Of a stretch of 64,000 bases of DNA, positions 16,136 to 25,262 are shown piece after piece (the first letter of the stretch is position 1; the number at the start of each line of letters is the position of its first letter). The position numbers and the translations under genes are program-made. Below the pieces are notes generated by a model that did no database searches, was not told the origin of the DNA, and saw only the letters and a list, made by a program, of their open reading frames with translations. Source of the stretch: DASUPK01 sp963800285 (GTDB lineage: Bacteria; Actinomycetota; Thermoleophilia; Solirubrobacterales; 70-9); assembly GCA_963800285.1 (NCBI GenBank), contig CAWDAL010000030.1, positions 301,134 through 365,133 of the forward strand. The letters are read 5' to 3'.

Positions 16136-18612
16136 ACCGAAAAGTAGGGAGAGGGAGCTGGTTCGTGGCCGCAATCGCCTCGCTCGCGTTCGCGAGCAGC
16201 GCCTCCGCGGCCGACCCGTCCTTCGACGCGCACGGGAGCGCCGAGCAGGTCTATGCGACCGACCTGCCCGCCGGAGCCTCCACCTCCCTGCTCGACGCCT
16301 CCGATCAGGTGGTGTCGACGAGAGCCGCCAACGATCTCGGCGGGATCCTCTTCCGGAACGTCACGCCGGGCGACGGCTACCGAGTCCGACTCGACACCAC
16401 CGGCGAGACGTCGGGGCCTCTGACCGTGTTGACGACCCAGTCGGCGCCGCCCAACACCGACATCTACGACCAGTCGGTCCCCTCGGACGGCTACGGCTAC
16501 ATGACCATGCGCGACGGGACCAAGCTCGCCTACTCCGTCCACCCACCGACCGACGTCGCCAACGTCGAGGGCCTGGACCTTCCGCCCGAGCTGACCAGCC
16601 AGCTCGCGAACCTGGTCTCGCCGGCGATCAAACAGCCGACCCTGGTCGAGTACTCCGGCTACGGATACGCGAAGCCGGACGGCCCGGTCAGCGGGATCGC
16701 CACCCTCGCCAACCTGATGGGGTTCACCGTCGTCGACGTCAACATGCGCGGCACCGGCTGCTCCGGCGGGGCATTCGACTTCTTCGAGCCGCTGCAGAAC
16801 CTCGACGGCTATGACGTCGTCGAGACGGTCGCCCACCAGCCCTGGGTCGCCCACGGCAAGGTCGGGATGCTTGGCATCTCCTACGGCGGCATCAGCCAGC
16901 TCTTCACCGCGCAGACCCAGCCGCCGGACCTCGCCGCGGTCGCGCCGCTCTCGGTCATCGACCAGACGCAGACGACGCTCTATCCGGGCGGCATCCTGAA
17001 CACCGGCTTTGCCGTGGACTGGGCGCAGGAGCGCCAGGACGAGGCCCAACCCGCCGGGCCCAACAGCGGGCAGCCCTACGCGTGGCAGCAGATCCAGAAC
17101 GGCGATCAGACCTGCGCAGTGAACCAGGCGCTTCATCCAGAGGCCGCCGACCTGATGGCGAAGATCCGCGCCAACGACCACTACGTCCCGGAGGTCGCCG
17201 ACCCGCTCTCCCCGACCACCTTCGTCAACAAGATCACCGTCCCGGTCTTCATGGCCTGCCAGTGGACCGACGAGCAGACAGGCGGCCACTGCCCCACGCT
17301 CGCCGAGCACATGACGGGCACCGACAAGAAGTGGTTCACGTTCACGAACGGCGTGCACACGGACTCCCTGGATCCGGAGACATACAACCGCATGTACGAC
17401 TTCTTGGAGCTCTACGTGGCCCAGGAGAACCCGGTTCTCAAATCGGCCCTGGTCCAGCTCAGCTGGCCGCTGGCGATGCAGGCGATCTTCGGGATCAGCG
17501 GGCCCGGAGGCCTTCCCCCGGCGGCGACGCTGCCCCAGGACCCGATCCAGCAGCAGCCGAGCGAGGAGGCCGCCAAGGCCGCGTTCGAAGCGCAGCCTGA
17601 GATCCGGGTCCTGTTCGACAACGGCGCCGGGAACTCCTCGAACCCAGGCTGGCCGTATCCGGGCTTCGAGCAGTCGTTCGACAGCTTCCCCATTCCCGGC
17701 ACCGAGGGCCGCTCCTGGTATCTCGGTCCCAACGGCGAGCTCTCCGGCCAGGCGCCGGGCTCCGCCGCGGCCGACCAGTTCACCTGGGATGCCCATGCCC
17801 GGCCGCTCACCGACTTCACCGGCGACACCGGCTCAGGCGCGGGCGGCCTCTGGACCGCGTTGCCGGACTATCAGTGGAGCCAGGATCCGGCCGTCACCGC
17901 GGTCTCCTACGTGACCCCCGCGCTGAGCAAGGACACGGCCGTGATCGGCGCCGGCCGCGTGGACCTCTGGGTCCGCTCCTCCTCTCCGAACGTCGACCTC
18001 CAGGCGACGATCAGCGAGGTGCGGCCGGACGGCAGGGAGACCTTCGTACAGGGCGGCTGGGTCCGGGCCAAGGCCCGGAAGCTCGACGACGCCAAGAGCA
18101 CCGAGCTCGAGCCCGTCCAGAGCCTGCGCCAGGAGGACTTCGCGCCGATGCCCTCCGACCAGTTCGTGCCGGTCACGATCCCGCTCTACTACGAAGGCCG
18201 CATGTACCGGGCCGGCTCCCGGATCCGCGTCCGGATCAGTGCGCCGAACGGCGACCAGCCGATCTGGTCCTTCGCCGAGGCGGACCCCGCCGGCCGGGCG
18301 AACGTCGCGATCGGCTACGGCGCAGACATGCCCTCCCGCCTGGAGCTTCCGGTCGTCCCGGGCGTCTCGGCCCCGACCGCCCTCCCGCCGTGCCCCGGCC
18401 TGCGCGGGGAGCCCTGCCGCGACTACCAGCCACTCGTCAACGAGCCCGCTTCGCTCGGCACAGGGACCGACACCTCCACCCCTCCGGACTCCGGGTCCAA
18501 CCCGGGCGCCTCAGGCGGAACCCTCGGCAAGTGCGCGAAGAAGAAGCACGCCGCCAAGAAGCACAAGAAGCGCGGCTGCGGCAAGAAGAAGAAGCGCCGC
18601 CACAAGAAGTAG
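16132..18612 (+). CDS. Secreted S15/CocE-type X-Pro dipeptidyl-peptidase-like hydrolase
   Basis: An 826-residue exported protein. Residues 1-27 form a signal peptide with a likely cut after SSASA. The alpha/beta hydrolase part has the nucleophile elbow GISYGG (Ser250), Asp380 in CQWTDEQ and His409 in NGVHTDS. The C-terminal jelly-roll of the S15 family follows (SSPNVDLQATISEVRPDG, SRIRVRISAPNGDQP). The extreme C-terminus is a lysine-rich tail (about 28 residues with paired cysteines), unusual for the family and perhaps used for cell-wall attachment. It may cleave X-Pro peptides or esters; the substrate is uncertain. A GTG at 16111 is an alternative start. Confidence 0.85.
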   Translation: MYRKVGRGSWFVAAIASLAFASSASAADPSFDAHGSAEQVYATDLPAGASTSLLDASDQVVSTRAANDLGGILFRNVTPGDGYRVRLDTTGETSGPLTVLTTQSAPPNTDIYDQSVPSDGYGYMTMRDGTKLAYSVHPPTDVANVEGLDLPPELTSQLANLVSPAIKQPTLVEYSGYGYAKPDGPVSGIATLANLMGFTVVDVNMRGTGCSGGAFDFFEPLQNLDGYDVVETVAHQPWVAHGKVGMLGISYGGISQLFTAQTQPPDLAAVAPLSVIDQTQTTLYPGGILNTGFAVDWAQERQDEAQPAGPNSGQPYAWQQIQNGDQTCAVNQALHPEAADLMAKIRANDHYVPEVADPLSPTTFVNKITVPVFMACQWTDEQTGGHCPTLAEHMTGTDKKWFTFTNGVHTDSLDPETYNRMYDFLELYVAQENPVLKSALVQLSWPLAMQAIFGISGPGGLPPAATLPQDPIQQQPSEEAAKAAFEAQPEIRVLFDNGAGNSSNPGWPYPGFEQSFDSFPIPGTEGRSWYLGPNGELSGQAPGSAAADQFTWDAHARPLTDFTGDTGSGAGGLWTALPDYQWSQDPAVTAVSYVTPALSKDTAVIGAGRVDLWVRSSSPNVDLQATISEVRPDGRETFVQGGWVRAKARKLDDAKSTELEPVQSLRQEDFAPMPSDQFVPVTIPLYYEGRMYRAGSRIRVRISAPNGDQPIWSFAEADPAGRANVAIGYGADMPSRLELPVVPGVSAPTALPPCPGLRGEPCRDYQPLVNEPASLGTGTDTSTPPDSGSNPGASGGTLGKCAKKKHAAKKHKKRGCGKKKKRRHKK

Positions 18613-18669
18613 AACCTCCGGCCCCGGCGCGGACCAGATCGCGCCGACGCGGCGCCTAGAGTCTCCGCG

Positions 18670-19902
18670 ATGCCTCAGCTCCCGACCGCTGCGACGGTGG
18701 CCGCCGGCGTCGACGAGACCTCGGCTCTCGTCATGGTGATCGCCGCGGCCGTGGCCGCGCTGATCGTGCTGGCGCTCTCGCCCCGGGTGGCCATCCCGGT
18801 GGTGGTCCTGGAGCTCGTCCTGGGGATCATGATCGGGCCTCAGGGCTTCGACATCGCCCGGGTCGATCCGACCACGTCGCTTCTGGGAAACCTCGGGCTG
18901 GGGATGCTCTTCTTCTTCGCGGGCTACGAAATCGACTTCGATCGGATCAAGGGACGCCCCCTCGAGCTCGCCGCGGCCGGCTGGGCCATCTCCCTGATCC
19001 TGGCGTATTCGGTCGGCGGGGCCCTCGCCGCCGCCGGGATCATCATCTCCTTCCTCTACACGGGGTCGGCGATGGCGACCACGGCGATCGGGACGCTGAT
19101 CCCGATCCTGAGCGACGCGGGCGAGATGCGCACCACCTTCGGGACCTACCTGATGGGCGCGGGCGCGGTCGGGGAGTTCGGCCCGATCATGCTCGTGACG
19201 CTCTTCCTCTCCACCGACCACCCCATCCACGAGGCGGTGATCCTGATTCTCTTCATCGTCCTCGCGGTGCTCACGGGGCTGCTCGCGGTCCGCTCGGCCT
19301 GGCGTGGCTGGCCGCTGGTCGAGAAGACCTTCGAGACCTCGAGCCAGCTCGCGGTTCGGCTGGCCGTGGTGCTCGTCTTCAGCCTCGTTGCCCTCGCCGC
19401 CCAGCTCGGCCTCGACCTGCTCCTCGGCGGCTTCGTGGCCGGCATGATCACCCGCATCGCGCTGCGCGGCCGCGAGGTCTCGGTCTTCGACTCGAAGCTG
19501 ACCGCCGTGGGATACGGCCTGCTGATCCCCTTCTTCTTCGTGACCAGCGGGATGGCCTTCGATCTGGACGCGCTCACGGCGAGCGCCACGGCCATGCTGA
19601 AGGTGCCGATGTTCGTGGGGCTGTTCCTGCTCGTGCGCGGGGTGCCGGCGCTTCTCCTCTACCGACACGAGATGCCGCTGCGCGACCGCTTCGCGCTGGC
19701 CGTCTACTGCTCTACGGAGCTGCCGCTGGTCGTCGCGATCACCACGCTCGCCATCGACGCGGGTCACATGAAGACATCGACGGCCGCCGGCCTGGTCGGG
19801 GCCGCGATCATCTCGACGCTGATCTTCCCGCTGCTCGCCGGGTGGATCAGGCGGGGCGGCGAGCCCGCCGCGGGGCCGATCGAAGCGCCGGCGACGGCCT
19901 AG
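18670..19902 (+). CDS. CPA2-family cation:proton antiporter
   Basis: A 410-residue membrane protein with about 12 helices of the Na+/H+ exchanger (KefB/NapA-like) fold. The first helices read LVVLELVLGIMIGPQGFD, a hallmark of CPA2 proteins, followed by LGMLFFFAGYEIDFD. There is no TrkA-N domain at the C-terminus, so nucleotide-gated control like KefB is not expected. It would exchange Na+ or K+ for protons across the cytoplasmic membrane. It follows the S15 gene by 57 bases. Confidence 0.9.
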   Translation: MPQLPTAATVAAGVDETSALVMVIAAAVAALIVLALSPRVAIPVVVLELVLGIMIGPQGFDIARVDPTTSLLGNLGLGMLFFFAGYEIDFDRIKGRPLELAAAGWAISLILAYSVGGALAAAGIIISFLYTGSAMATTAIGTLIPILSDAGEMRTTFGTYLMGAGAVGEFGPIMLVTLFLSTDHPIHEAVILILFIVLAVLTGLLAVRSAWRGWPLVEKTFETSSQLAVRLAVVLVFSLVALAAQLGLDLLLGGFVAGMITRIALRGREVSVFDSKLTAVGYGLLIPFFFVTSGMAFDLDALTASATAMLKVPMFVGLFLLVRGVPALLLYRHEMPLRDRFALAVYCSTELPLVVAITTLAIDAGHMKTSTAAGLVGAAIISTLIFPLLAGWIRRGGEPAAGPIEAPATA

Positions 19903-19920
19903 CGGCCGAGGCCCGGGCCC

Positions 19921-19946
19921 AAGCCGCGTGAGGCTAGTCGCGGCTT
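19921..19946 (+). terminator. Hairpin after the antiporter gene
   Basis: AAGCCGCG (19921-19928) and CGCGGCTT (19939-19946) form an 8-bp stem with a 10-base loop, 19 bases after the antiporter stop. There is no T-run downstream, so it may only weaken transcription or protect the 3' end. Confidence 0.4.
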
Positions 19947-20060
19947 CGGATCAGCCAGGACGTACCGCACTCGATACAGCCGATCCAGGTGCCGTAGCGC
20001 GTGTACTCGATCAGGCGGAGCCGCATCCGCTCTGCATGCCGGCACCCCTCCGCGCCGGCT
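19934..20060 (-). pseudogene. Zinc-ribbon-like peptide fragment
   Basis: The minus strand reads GCRHAERMRLRLIEYTRYG followed by TWIGCIECGTSWLIRSRD and a stop. The C-x-H ... C-x-x-C spacing looks like a small zinc-binding protein. An internal ATG could make a 30-residue peptide, but no ribosome binding site is apparent and upstream residues are low-complexity. It is read as a fragment. The rest of the 607-base interval 19903-20509 is otherwise empty apart from the weak gene at 20290. Confidence 0.3.
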
Positions 20061-20289
20061 TGATCCCTACGGGGATGCGCATGCCCTGCGGTTGCTTCGC
20101 TTCGTCTGGGGGTCACGGTCTGATGGTCGCGAGGGCATGCCAAGTGAACGGGAAGCTCCCAGCAAGGGGCGGGCAAAGATCCGGCTCTCCCCTCCCACTT
20201 TCATCTGATCTTTCGGAAATCCTTCTCCGGCCTTTGACGAACGGAGGAAGGATGGCTCGTACCAATCCCCCGGCATCGGAGACATCCAG

Positions 20290-20478
20290 ATGAACAGCGA
20301 GCAAGCCAACCGCAATGACCACTATCTCGCCGCCCAGATGCGCCTCGACGCGTTCCGCGCCTGGCGTAGACCGAGGCCACCGTTGCAGATCAGCGTGGCC
20401 CGCGAACGACGTCACATCCGGTCGAGGAGACGCGCAATCCCCCGAGGGCATCTCCCCCGAGGTGCGCTTGCCGCCTGA
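20290..20478 (+). CDS. Possible 62-residue basic protein
   Basis: An ATG preceded by cggagacatccag opens a short frame with a polar, charged N-terminus (MNSEQANRNDHYLAAQMRLD) and an arginine-rich tail. No family is recognised. The weak ribosome binding site and the low-complexity tail make it doubtful; it is listed because it is the only plausible gene in this interval. Confidence 0.25.
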   Translation: MNSEQANRNDHYLAAQMRLDAFRAWRRPRPPLQISVARERRHIRSRRRAIPRGHLPRGALAA

Positions 20479-20509
20479 CCCCTGACAGCCAGGGTGGCCG
20501 TCCGGACCG

Positions 20510-21568
20510 TCAGTCGACGACCTGCAGCTCCTTGGACAGCCCGCTCAGGTTGCGATATCCGTTGGCCGTGACGACCACGAGGTCCTCGATTCGAATCCCG
20601 AACTCGCCCGGCAGGTAGACACCCGGCTCGACGGTGACGACGTTGCCCTCGAAGAGCTCGTCCTCGGAGGTGGTGGCGAGACGGGGCGCCTCATGCACCT
20701 CGAGTCCGACGCCGTGGCCGAGCCCGTGCCCGAAGCGGTCCCCGTACCCCGCCTCCGAGATCAGCTCGCGGGCGACCGCGTCGACCTCCTTGCCGGCAGC
20801 GGCGGCGCGGACGGCCTCCAGCGCCGCGAGCTGCGCGCGGAGGACCAGGTCATGGACCTCGCGAGCCTCGTCGCCGGGATCCCCGGTCGCGAAGGTGCGG
20901 GTGCAGTCCGAGCAGTAGCCGTCGAGCAGAGAGCCCATGTCGAAGACGACCAGCTCACCCTTGCCGATCTCCCGTTCGCCGGGCTCGGCGTGAGGGAGCG
21001 CGCCGTTCTCCCCGGCTGCGACGATCGGCGGGAAGGAGGGCTCGGCGCCGAGCTCGCGGATGCGGGCCGCGGCGGCCCGGGCGACGTCGCGCTCGGTGCG
21101 GCCGGCCAGGTCACGCTCGAGCGCCCACTCGTACACCTCGTCGCTGAGCTTGGCGGCGGCCGCGATCCGCTCCAGCTCGTCCGGCTCCTTGACGGCGCGG
21201 AGCTGCTCGGCCAGGTCGCCGGCCGGGACGAATTCGACGTCCTCTCCGGCAGCCGCCTCGAGGCGAGCGAGCTGGCGAACGCTGAGCTTCGCGTCCTCGA
21301 AGCCGACCCGCCCCTTCATGCGCCCGACGATCTGCGGGATCAGCTCGCGCTCGGCCTCGGGGCGCTCCCACTCGGGTGCCACCTCGGTCTTGGCGCGCTC
21401 GGTGTAGCGAAAGTCCGTGAAGAAGACGAGCTCGTCGTCGCCGAGGAGGCAGGCCCCGTTGGTCCCCGTGAAGCCCGTCAGGTAGAGGACGTTGGTGAGG
21501 TCCGAGACGAAGAGCTGATCGAGCTCCTTCTCGGCGACCAGGGCGGCGAGGCGTTCCCCCCGCGTCAC
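20510..21568 (-). CDS. pepQ: Xaa-Pro aminopeptidase (M24B)
   Basis: A 352-residue metallopeptidase. The N-terminal creatinase-like domain contains LFVSDLTNVLYLTGFTGTNG. The C-terminal pita-bread domain carries the metal ligands: two aspartates in VFDMGSLLDGYCSDCTRTF, His in FGHGLGHGVGLEVHE, and glutamates in VEPGVYL and IRIEDLV. It releases N-terminal residues next to proline in the cytoplasm. The GTG start at 21568 is chosen because it overlaps the aroQ stop by four bases; a longer frame upstream is an overlap artefact. This place after aroQ is conserved in Actinobacteria. Confidence 0.92.
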   Translation of the reverse strand: MTRGERLAALVAEKELDQLFVSDLTNVLYLTGFTGTNGACLLGDDELVFFTDFRYTERAKTEVAPEWERPEAERELIPQIVGRMKGRVGFEDAKLSVRQLARLEAAAGEDVEFVPAGDLAEQLRAVKEPDELERIAAAAKLSDEVYEWALERDLAGRTERDVARAAAARIRELGAEPSFPPIVAAGENGALPHAEPGEREIGKGELVVFDMGSLLDGYCSDCTRTFATGDPGDEAREVHDLVLRAQLAALEAVRAAAAGKEVDAVARELISEAGYGDRFGHGLGHGVGLEVHEAPRLATTSEDELFEGNVVTVEPGVYLPGEFGIRIEDLVVVTANGYRNLSGLSKELQVVD

Positions 21569-22023
21569 AGCCCGAGCCTCTTCGCGATCAGCTCCAAGGC
21601 CTCCTTGTACCCGTCCGCGCCCTTGCCGTAGATCTGGCCGACGATCAGGTCGAGCCCCTCGAAGACCGAGTGCCGCCGCCATTTCTCGCGCTTGGAGATG
21701 TCTGAGATGTGGACCTCGACGGTGGGGATGCGAGTCAGGTCGAGCGCGTCCCGGATCGCCCAGGAGTAGTGGGTCCAGGCCCCGGCGTTGATCAGCGCCG
21801 CGTCCGCCCGCTCGGGCAGGCGATGCAGGTGCTCGACGAACTCGCCCTCCGAGTTCGACTGGAAGAAGGCCGCCTCCAGGTTCAGCTCGCGGGCGAAGCG
21901 CTTGATCCTCGTTTCGAGCTCGGGCAGCGTGAAGTCCCCGTAGACCTCGTGGTCGCGGCTGCCGAGCATGTCCAGGTTGACGCCGTGCATCACCTCGACT
22001 CGGTTGCGAGTGACCGTGCTCAC
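21565..22023 (-). CDS. aroQ: Type II 3-dehydroquinate dehydratase
   Basis: A 152-residue enzyme of the shikimate pathway. It shows the family pattern in slightly divergent form: HGVNLDMLGSRDHEVYGD (usually G-P-N-L-N-L-L-G), QSNSEGEFVEHLH, INAGAWTHYSWAIRDAL with the catalytic histidine region, and VEVHISDISKREKWRRHS. It removes water from 3-dehydroquinate. It overlaps pepQ and aroKB by four bases at either end, so the genes are translationally coupled. Confidence 0.93.
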   Translation of the reverse strand: MSTVTRNRVEVMHGVNLDMLGSRDHEVYGDFTLPELETRIKRFARELNLEAAFFQSNSEGEFVEHLHRLPERADAALINAGAWTHYSWAIRDALDLTRIPTVEVHISDISKREKWRRHSVFEGLDLIVGQIYGKGADGYKEALELIAKRLGL

Positions 22024-23600
22024 TTCAGCTCCTCCACCACCGCCCGGACCCTATCCGGCTCGACCTTCTCTCCCCAGCGGGGTTCGCCCGGCTCCGACAG
22101 CAGCACGAATCCCAGCCCCTCGCGGGACTGCTTCTTGTCTCGCTGCATCGCCTCGAGCACCCCGTCGGTGCTCACCGACGGATCGAGGGAGATCGGGAGC
22201 CCGTGCGAGGCCAGCAGGCCCTCGACCTCGTTGCGGAGCACGTCCGCACCGGAGAGCCGGAGCGCCGCCAGCAGTCCGAGGCCGACGGCCTCGCCATGGC
22301 GGTAGCGCCTATAGCCCGTCTCGGCCTCGATCGCGTGACCGACGGTGTGGCCCAGGTTGAGGACCATCCGGCGCCCGGAATCCCGCTCGTCCGAGGCCAC
22401 CACCTCGATCTTCGTCCTGGCGCATTCGAAGATCACGTCCGTCATCGCCGCGGGATCGAGGTCTCGGATGCTCCGCACCCCGGACCAGAGCCGGTCCCCT
22501 GCGATCAGAGCCGTCTTGATGACCTCGACGAAGCCGGCGGCGAGCTCCTCGCGCGGGAGCGTCGCGAGAGTCGTCGGGTCGGCAAGTACCGCGGTCGGCA
22601 TGTGGTACGCGCCCACATAGTTCTTCGCGGCCGGCAGGTCCACGCCGGTCTTCCCGCCGTAGGCCGAGTCCACCTGCGCGACCAGGGTGGTCGGCGCCTG
22701 GATGAGCGGGACGCCGCGCTGGTAGGTGGCCGCGCAGAAGCCGGCCAGGTCGCCGACCACGCCGCCGCCGAAGGCGAGCACGCAGTCATCGCGCTTGGCG
22801 CCCTCGGAGGAGAGCTCGCTGAGGACCCGCTCGGCTTCGGCGATCGTCTTCGAGGTCTCGGTTCCCTGGACGCCGATGACAGCTTCCGTACGTGGCAGCA
22901 GCGACCGATGACGCCGCAGCGCCTCGTCGTCGGCGACGCAGAACGTCCGCGCCGGCAGGGCGTCCGGAAGCGCCTCGCGGGCGTCGTCGAGGAGGCCGAT
23001 CGCTCCCTCGCCGACGGCGGCCGGGTAGGAGCCGCTCTCCGATTCGGCCCAGACCATCCGCACCCCGGGCGTGCCCTGCATGGCCGCCAGCCACGGCGCC
23101 GCGGGCCCGGCCGCGTCGCGCGCAGCCGACGGCAGGATGGCGCGGGCGAGCGACTCGTACAGCGGGCGCCGGTTTGCGAACCGCTCGGCGAATTCCGCGC
23201 GATCGACCGCGAGCGGCCTGTCCGACCCCGCGGCCCGCTCCCAGGCGATCTCCTCGTCGACGTCGCACCAGACGGGCATGTGGTCCCCGAGAGCGCGGCG
23301 CACGGCCTCGCTCTCGATCGCACCGCCTCCGAGCGCAACCACGGAAGAGGGACCACCGACCTGGGAGGCGAGGGCATTCAGGACCGATACGACGAGGCGC
23401 TCCTCGCGGCGCCTGAACTCGGTCTCCCCCTCCCGCTCGAAGAACGAGGAGATCGGCTCGCCGAGCTCACCCTCGAGCAGGTCGTCGGTGTCGATCACCC
23501 CGAGATCGAGCCGCTCGGCGACCGCCTGCGCCGCCCTCGTCTTCCCGGCGGCCATGAACCCGATGAAGACGATTCCGTGGTGGGCAGCTACCGCCGCCAT
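22020..23600 (-). CDS. Bifunctional shikimate kinase / 3-dehydroquinate synthase fusion
   Basis: A 526-residue fusion of AroK and AroB. Residues 1-175 are shikimate kinase: P-loop GFMAAGKT at 14-21, DTDDLLE for substrate and magnesium, and a central GGGAI. Residues about 190-526 are dehydroquinate synthase: FGGGVVGDLAGFCAATYQRG and the metal-binding LNLGHTVGHAIE with RHGEAVGLGL. The two reactions are not consecutive in the pathway (steps 2 and 5), so the benefit is probably co-expression. The ATG at 23600 lies 13 bases inside the end of aroC. Confidence 0.94.
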   Translation of the reverse strand: MAAVAAHHGIVFIGFMAAGKTRAAQAVAERLDLGVIDTDDLLEGELGEPISSFFEREGETEFRRREERLVVSVLNALASQVGGPSSVVALGGGAIESEAVRRALGDHMPVWCDVDEEIAWERAAGSDRPLAVDRAEFAERFANRRPLYESLARAILPSAARDAAGPAAPWLAAMQGTPGVRMVWAESESGSYPAAVGEGAIGLLDDAREALPDALPARTFCVADDEALRRHRSLLPRTEAVIGVQGTETSKTIAEAERVLSELSSEGAKRDDCVLAFGGGVVGDLAGFCAATYQRGVPLIQAPTTLVAQVDSAYGGKTGVDLPAAKNYVGAYHMPTAVLADPTTLATLPREELAAGFVEVIKTALIAGDRLWSGVRSIRDLDPAAMTDVIFECARTKIEVVASDERDSGRRMVLNLGHTVGHAIEAETGYRRYRHGEAVGLGLLAALRLSGADVLRNEVEGLLASHGLPISLDPSVSTDGVLEAMQRDKKQSREGLGFVLLSEPGEPRWGEKVEPDRVRAVVEELK

Positions 23601-24751
23601 CCGATCCGCTCCCGGTAAGCGGCGATCGACGCGAGGACGTCGTCGATGTGGTCGCCTCCGAACTTCTCGCGGTAGGCGCCGGCCAGCACGAGCGCGACCA
23701 TCGCCTCCGCGACCACGGCCGCGGCTGGGACGACCGTCGAATCGGTCCTCTCCCTCATCGCCTGCGCCGGCTCCTTCGTCTCGGTGTCGACCGAGCGCAG
23801 CGGCTGGGTCATCGTGGAGATCGGCTTGATCGCGGCCTGCACCACGAGCGGCTCGCCGTTGGTCATCCCGCCCTCGAGCCCGCCGGCGCGGTTCGTCTCC
23901 CGGTGCCAGCCGCGCTCCTCGGAGTAGAAGATCTCGTCGTGCGCCTCCGAGCCCGGCCTGCCGGCGACGTCCCAGGCCTCACCGAGCGAGACCCCCTTGA
24001 CCGACTGGATCGAGCAAACCGCCTGCGCCAGCCGGCCGTCGAGCTTTTCGCTCCAGGAGACGTGCGAGCCGATCCCGGGCACGAGCCCGAAGGCACGAAC
24101 CTCGAACTTGCCGCCCAGCGATTCGTTCTCCTTCCGGAGGCGATCGATCTCGGCCACCATCGCCTCTGAGACATCCGCGTCGAGACACCGAACCGGCGAG
24201 TCGTCCACGCCCTCGAAGTCCTCAGGCGCGAGATCGTCGCGGTCCGGCGCGGTCACCGAGGCGATCTGGATCACATGGCTGAAGACATTGACGCCGACGG
24301 CCGAGAGGAAGCCCTTCGCGATCGTGCCGGCGGCCACCCGCGCGGCCGTCTCGCGCGCGCTGGCGCGCTCGAGGACGTTGCGCACGTCCGTGAAGCCGTA
24401 CTTCTGCAGTCCCGCCAGGTCCGCGTGCCCGGGCCGCGGGAGATGCGACTCCTCGATCTCCGCGTCGACCGGCCAGGGGTTCATCCGCTCGTCCCAGTTC
24501 GGGTAGTCGCGGTTGGCGACCAGGACGGCGATCGGGCTGCCCAGGGTCCGTCCGTGGCGGACGCCCGAGCGGATCTCGACCGCGTCGCTCTCGATCTTCA
24601 TGCGGCCGCCACGGCCATGGCCGAGCTGACGCCGCGCCATGTCGCGATCGAGCGCCTCGCGATCGAGCTCGAGCCCGGCCGGGAGGCCCTCGACGATCGC
24701 AACCAGGCCCGGTCCATGGGACTCGCCCGCCGTTGTGAACCTCAAAGTCAC
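23588..24751 (-). CDS. aroC: Chorismate synthase
   Basis: A 387-residue enzyme starting at GTG with the family opening LRFTTAGESHGPGL. It carries GHGRGGRMKIESD, RPGHADLAGLQKYG, ARETAARVAAGTIAK and GGMTNGEPLVV, all chorismate synthase signatures. It converts EPSP to chorismate using reduced FMN. The gene heads the aroC-aroKB-aroQ-pepQ overlap cluster; the prepilin peptidase gene is 38 bases upstream on the same strand. Confidence 0.95.
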   Translation of the reverse strand: MTLRFTTAGESHGPGLVAIVEGLPAGLELDREALDRDMARRQLGHGRGGRMKIESDAVEIRSGVRHGRTLGSPIAVLVANRDYPNWDERMNPWPVDAEIEESHLPRPGHADLAGLQKYGFTDVRNVLERASARETAARVAAGTIAKGFLSAVGVNVFSHVIQIASVTAPDRDDLAPEDFEGVDDSPVRCLDADVSEAMVAEIDRLRKENESLGGKFEVRAFGLVPGIGSHVSWSEKLDGRLAQAVCSIQSVKGVSLGEAWDVAGRPGSEAHDEIFYSEERGWHRETNRAGGLEGGMTNGEPLVVQAAIKPISTMTQPLRSVDTETKEPAQAMRERTDSTVVPAAAVVAEAMVALVLAGAYREKFGGDHIDDVLASIAAYRERIGWRR

Positions 24752-24789
24752 GCGGGGAGCCTAGATGGAGAGGCCTCGCGGCCCCGGTC

Positions 24790-25224
24790 TCAGGGTTGCG
24801 CGGCGAGCGCGATCAGGGCGCCGATCGCGAGAAACGGGGCGAACGGAATCGTCCGGCTGCGGGCCGCCCAGCCGTGCCGCGCCAGCAGGACGAGGCCCGC
24901 GATCGAGCCCGCCGCGAACGCCACCACCACCACCTCGACGACCCGGGCGCTCAGGTAGATCCCAAGCACCCCCGCGAGCTTGACGTCTCCGAGGCCCATC
25001 CCGTCGGGCCGGATCAGCGCGGCGGCGAGCAGGAACCCGGCGGCGGCGGTGCCGGCCAGCAGCCGCTCGGGCACTCCGCCGGGGTCGGCGAGCAGGCAGA
25101 CCGGCATTGCGATGGCCAGGCTCGCCACCAGGGCGCCGTCCGGAATCAGGCGCGTCCTCAGGTCGCTGACCGTGACGACGCCGAGCAGGGCGACGAGGGA
25201 CGCGTCGAGCACCGCGGCGGCCAT
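24790..25224 (-). CDS. Prepilin peptidase (A24 family), short form
   Basis: A 144-residue membrane protein with about five helices. The two catalytic aspartates of A24 peptidases are in VTVSDLRTRLIPDG and GMGLGDVKLAG (the GxGD motif). The N-terminal methylase domain of long PilD proteins is absent, as in TadV/CpaA-like short forms. It cleaves leader peptides of type IV pilin-like proteins at the inner face of the membrane. No pilin gene is visible nearby. Confidence 0.85.
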   Translation of the reverse strand: MAAAVLDASLVALLGVVTVSDLRTRLIPDGALVASLAIAMPVCLLADPGGVPERLLAGTAAAGFLLAAALIRPDGMGLGDVKLAGVLGIYLSARVVEVVVVAFAAGSIAGLVLLARHGWAARSRTIPFAPFLAIGALIALAAQP

Positions 25225-25262
25225 ATCGTTGAGAGCCCAGTGGCCCTCGACCTCTCCCCCTG

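Noticed and set aside
15802..17796. 664-codon minus-strand frame
   Set aside because: Antisense to the S15-type hydrolase; no motifs. Only its very end overlaps the true Sco-like relic, in another frame.
20465..20510. Terminator after pepQ
   Set aside because: Only a 5-bp stem (CCCTG/CAGGG) without a T-run; too weak to list.
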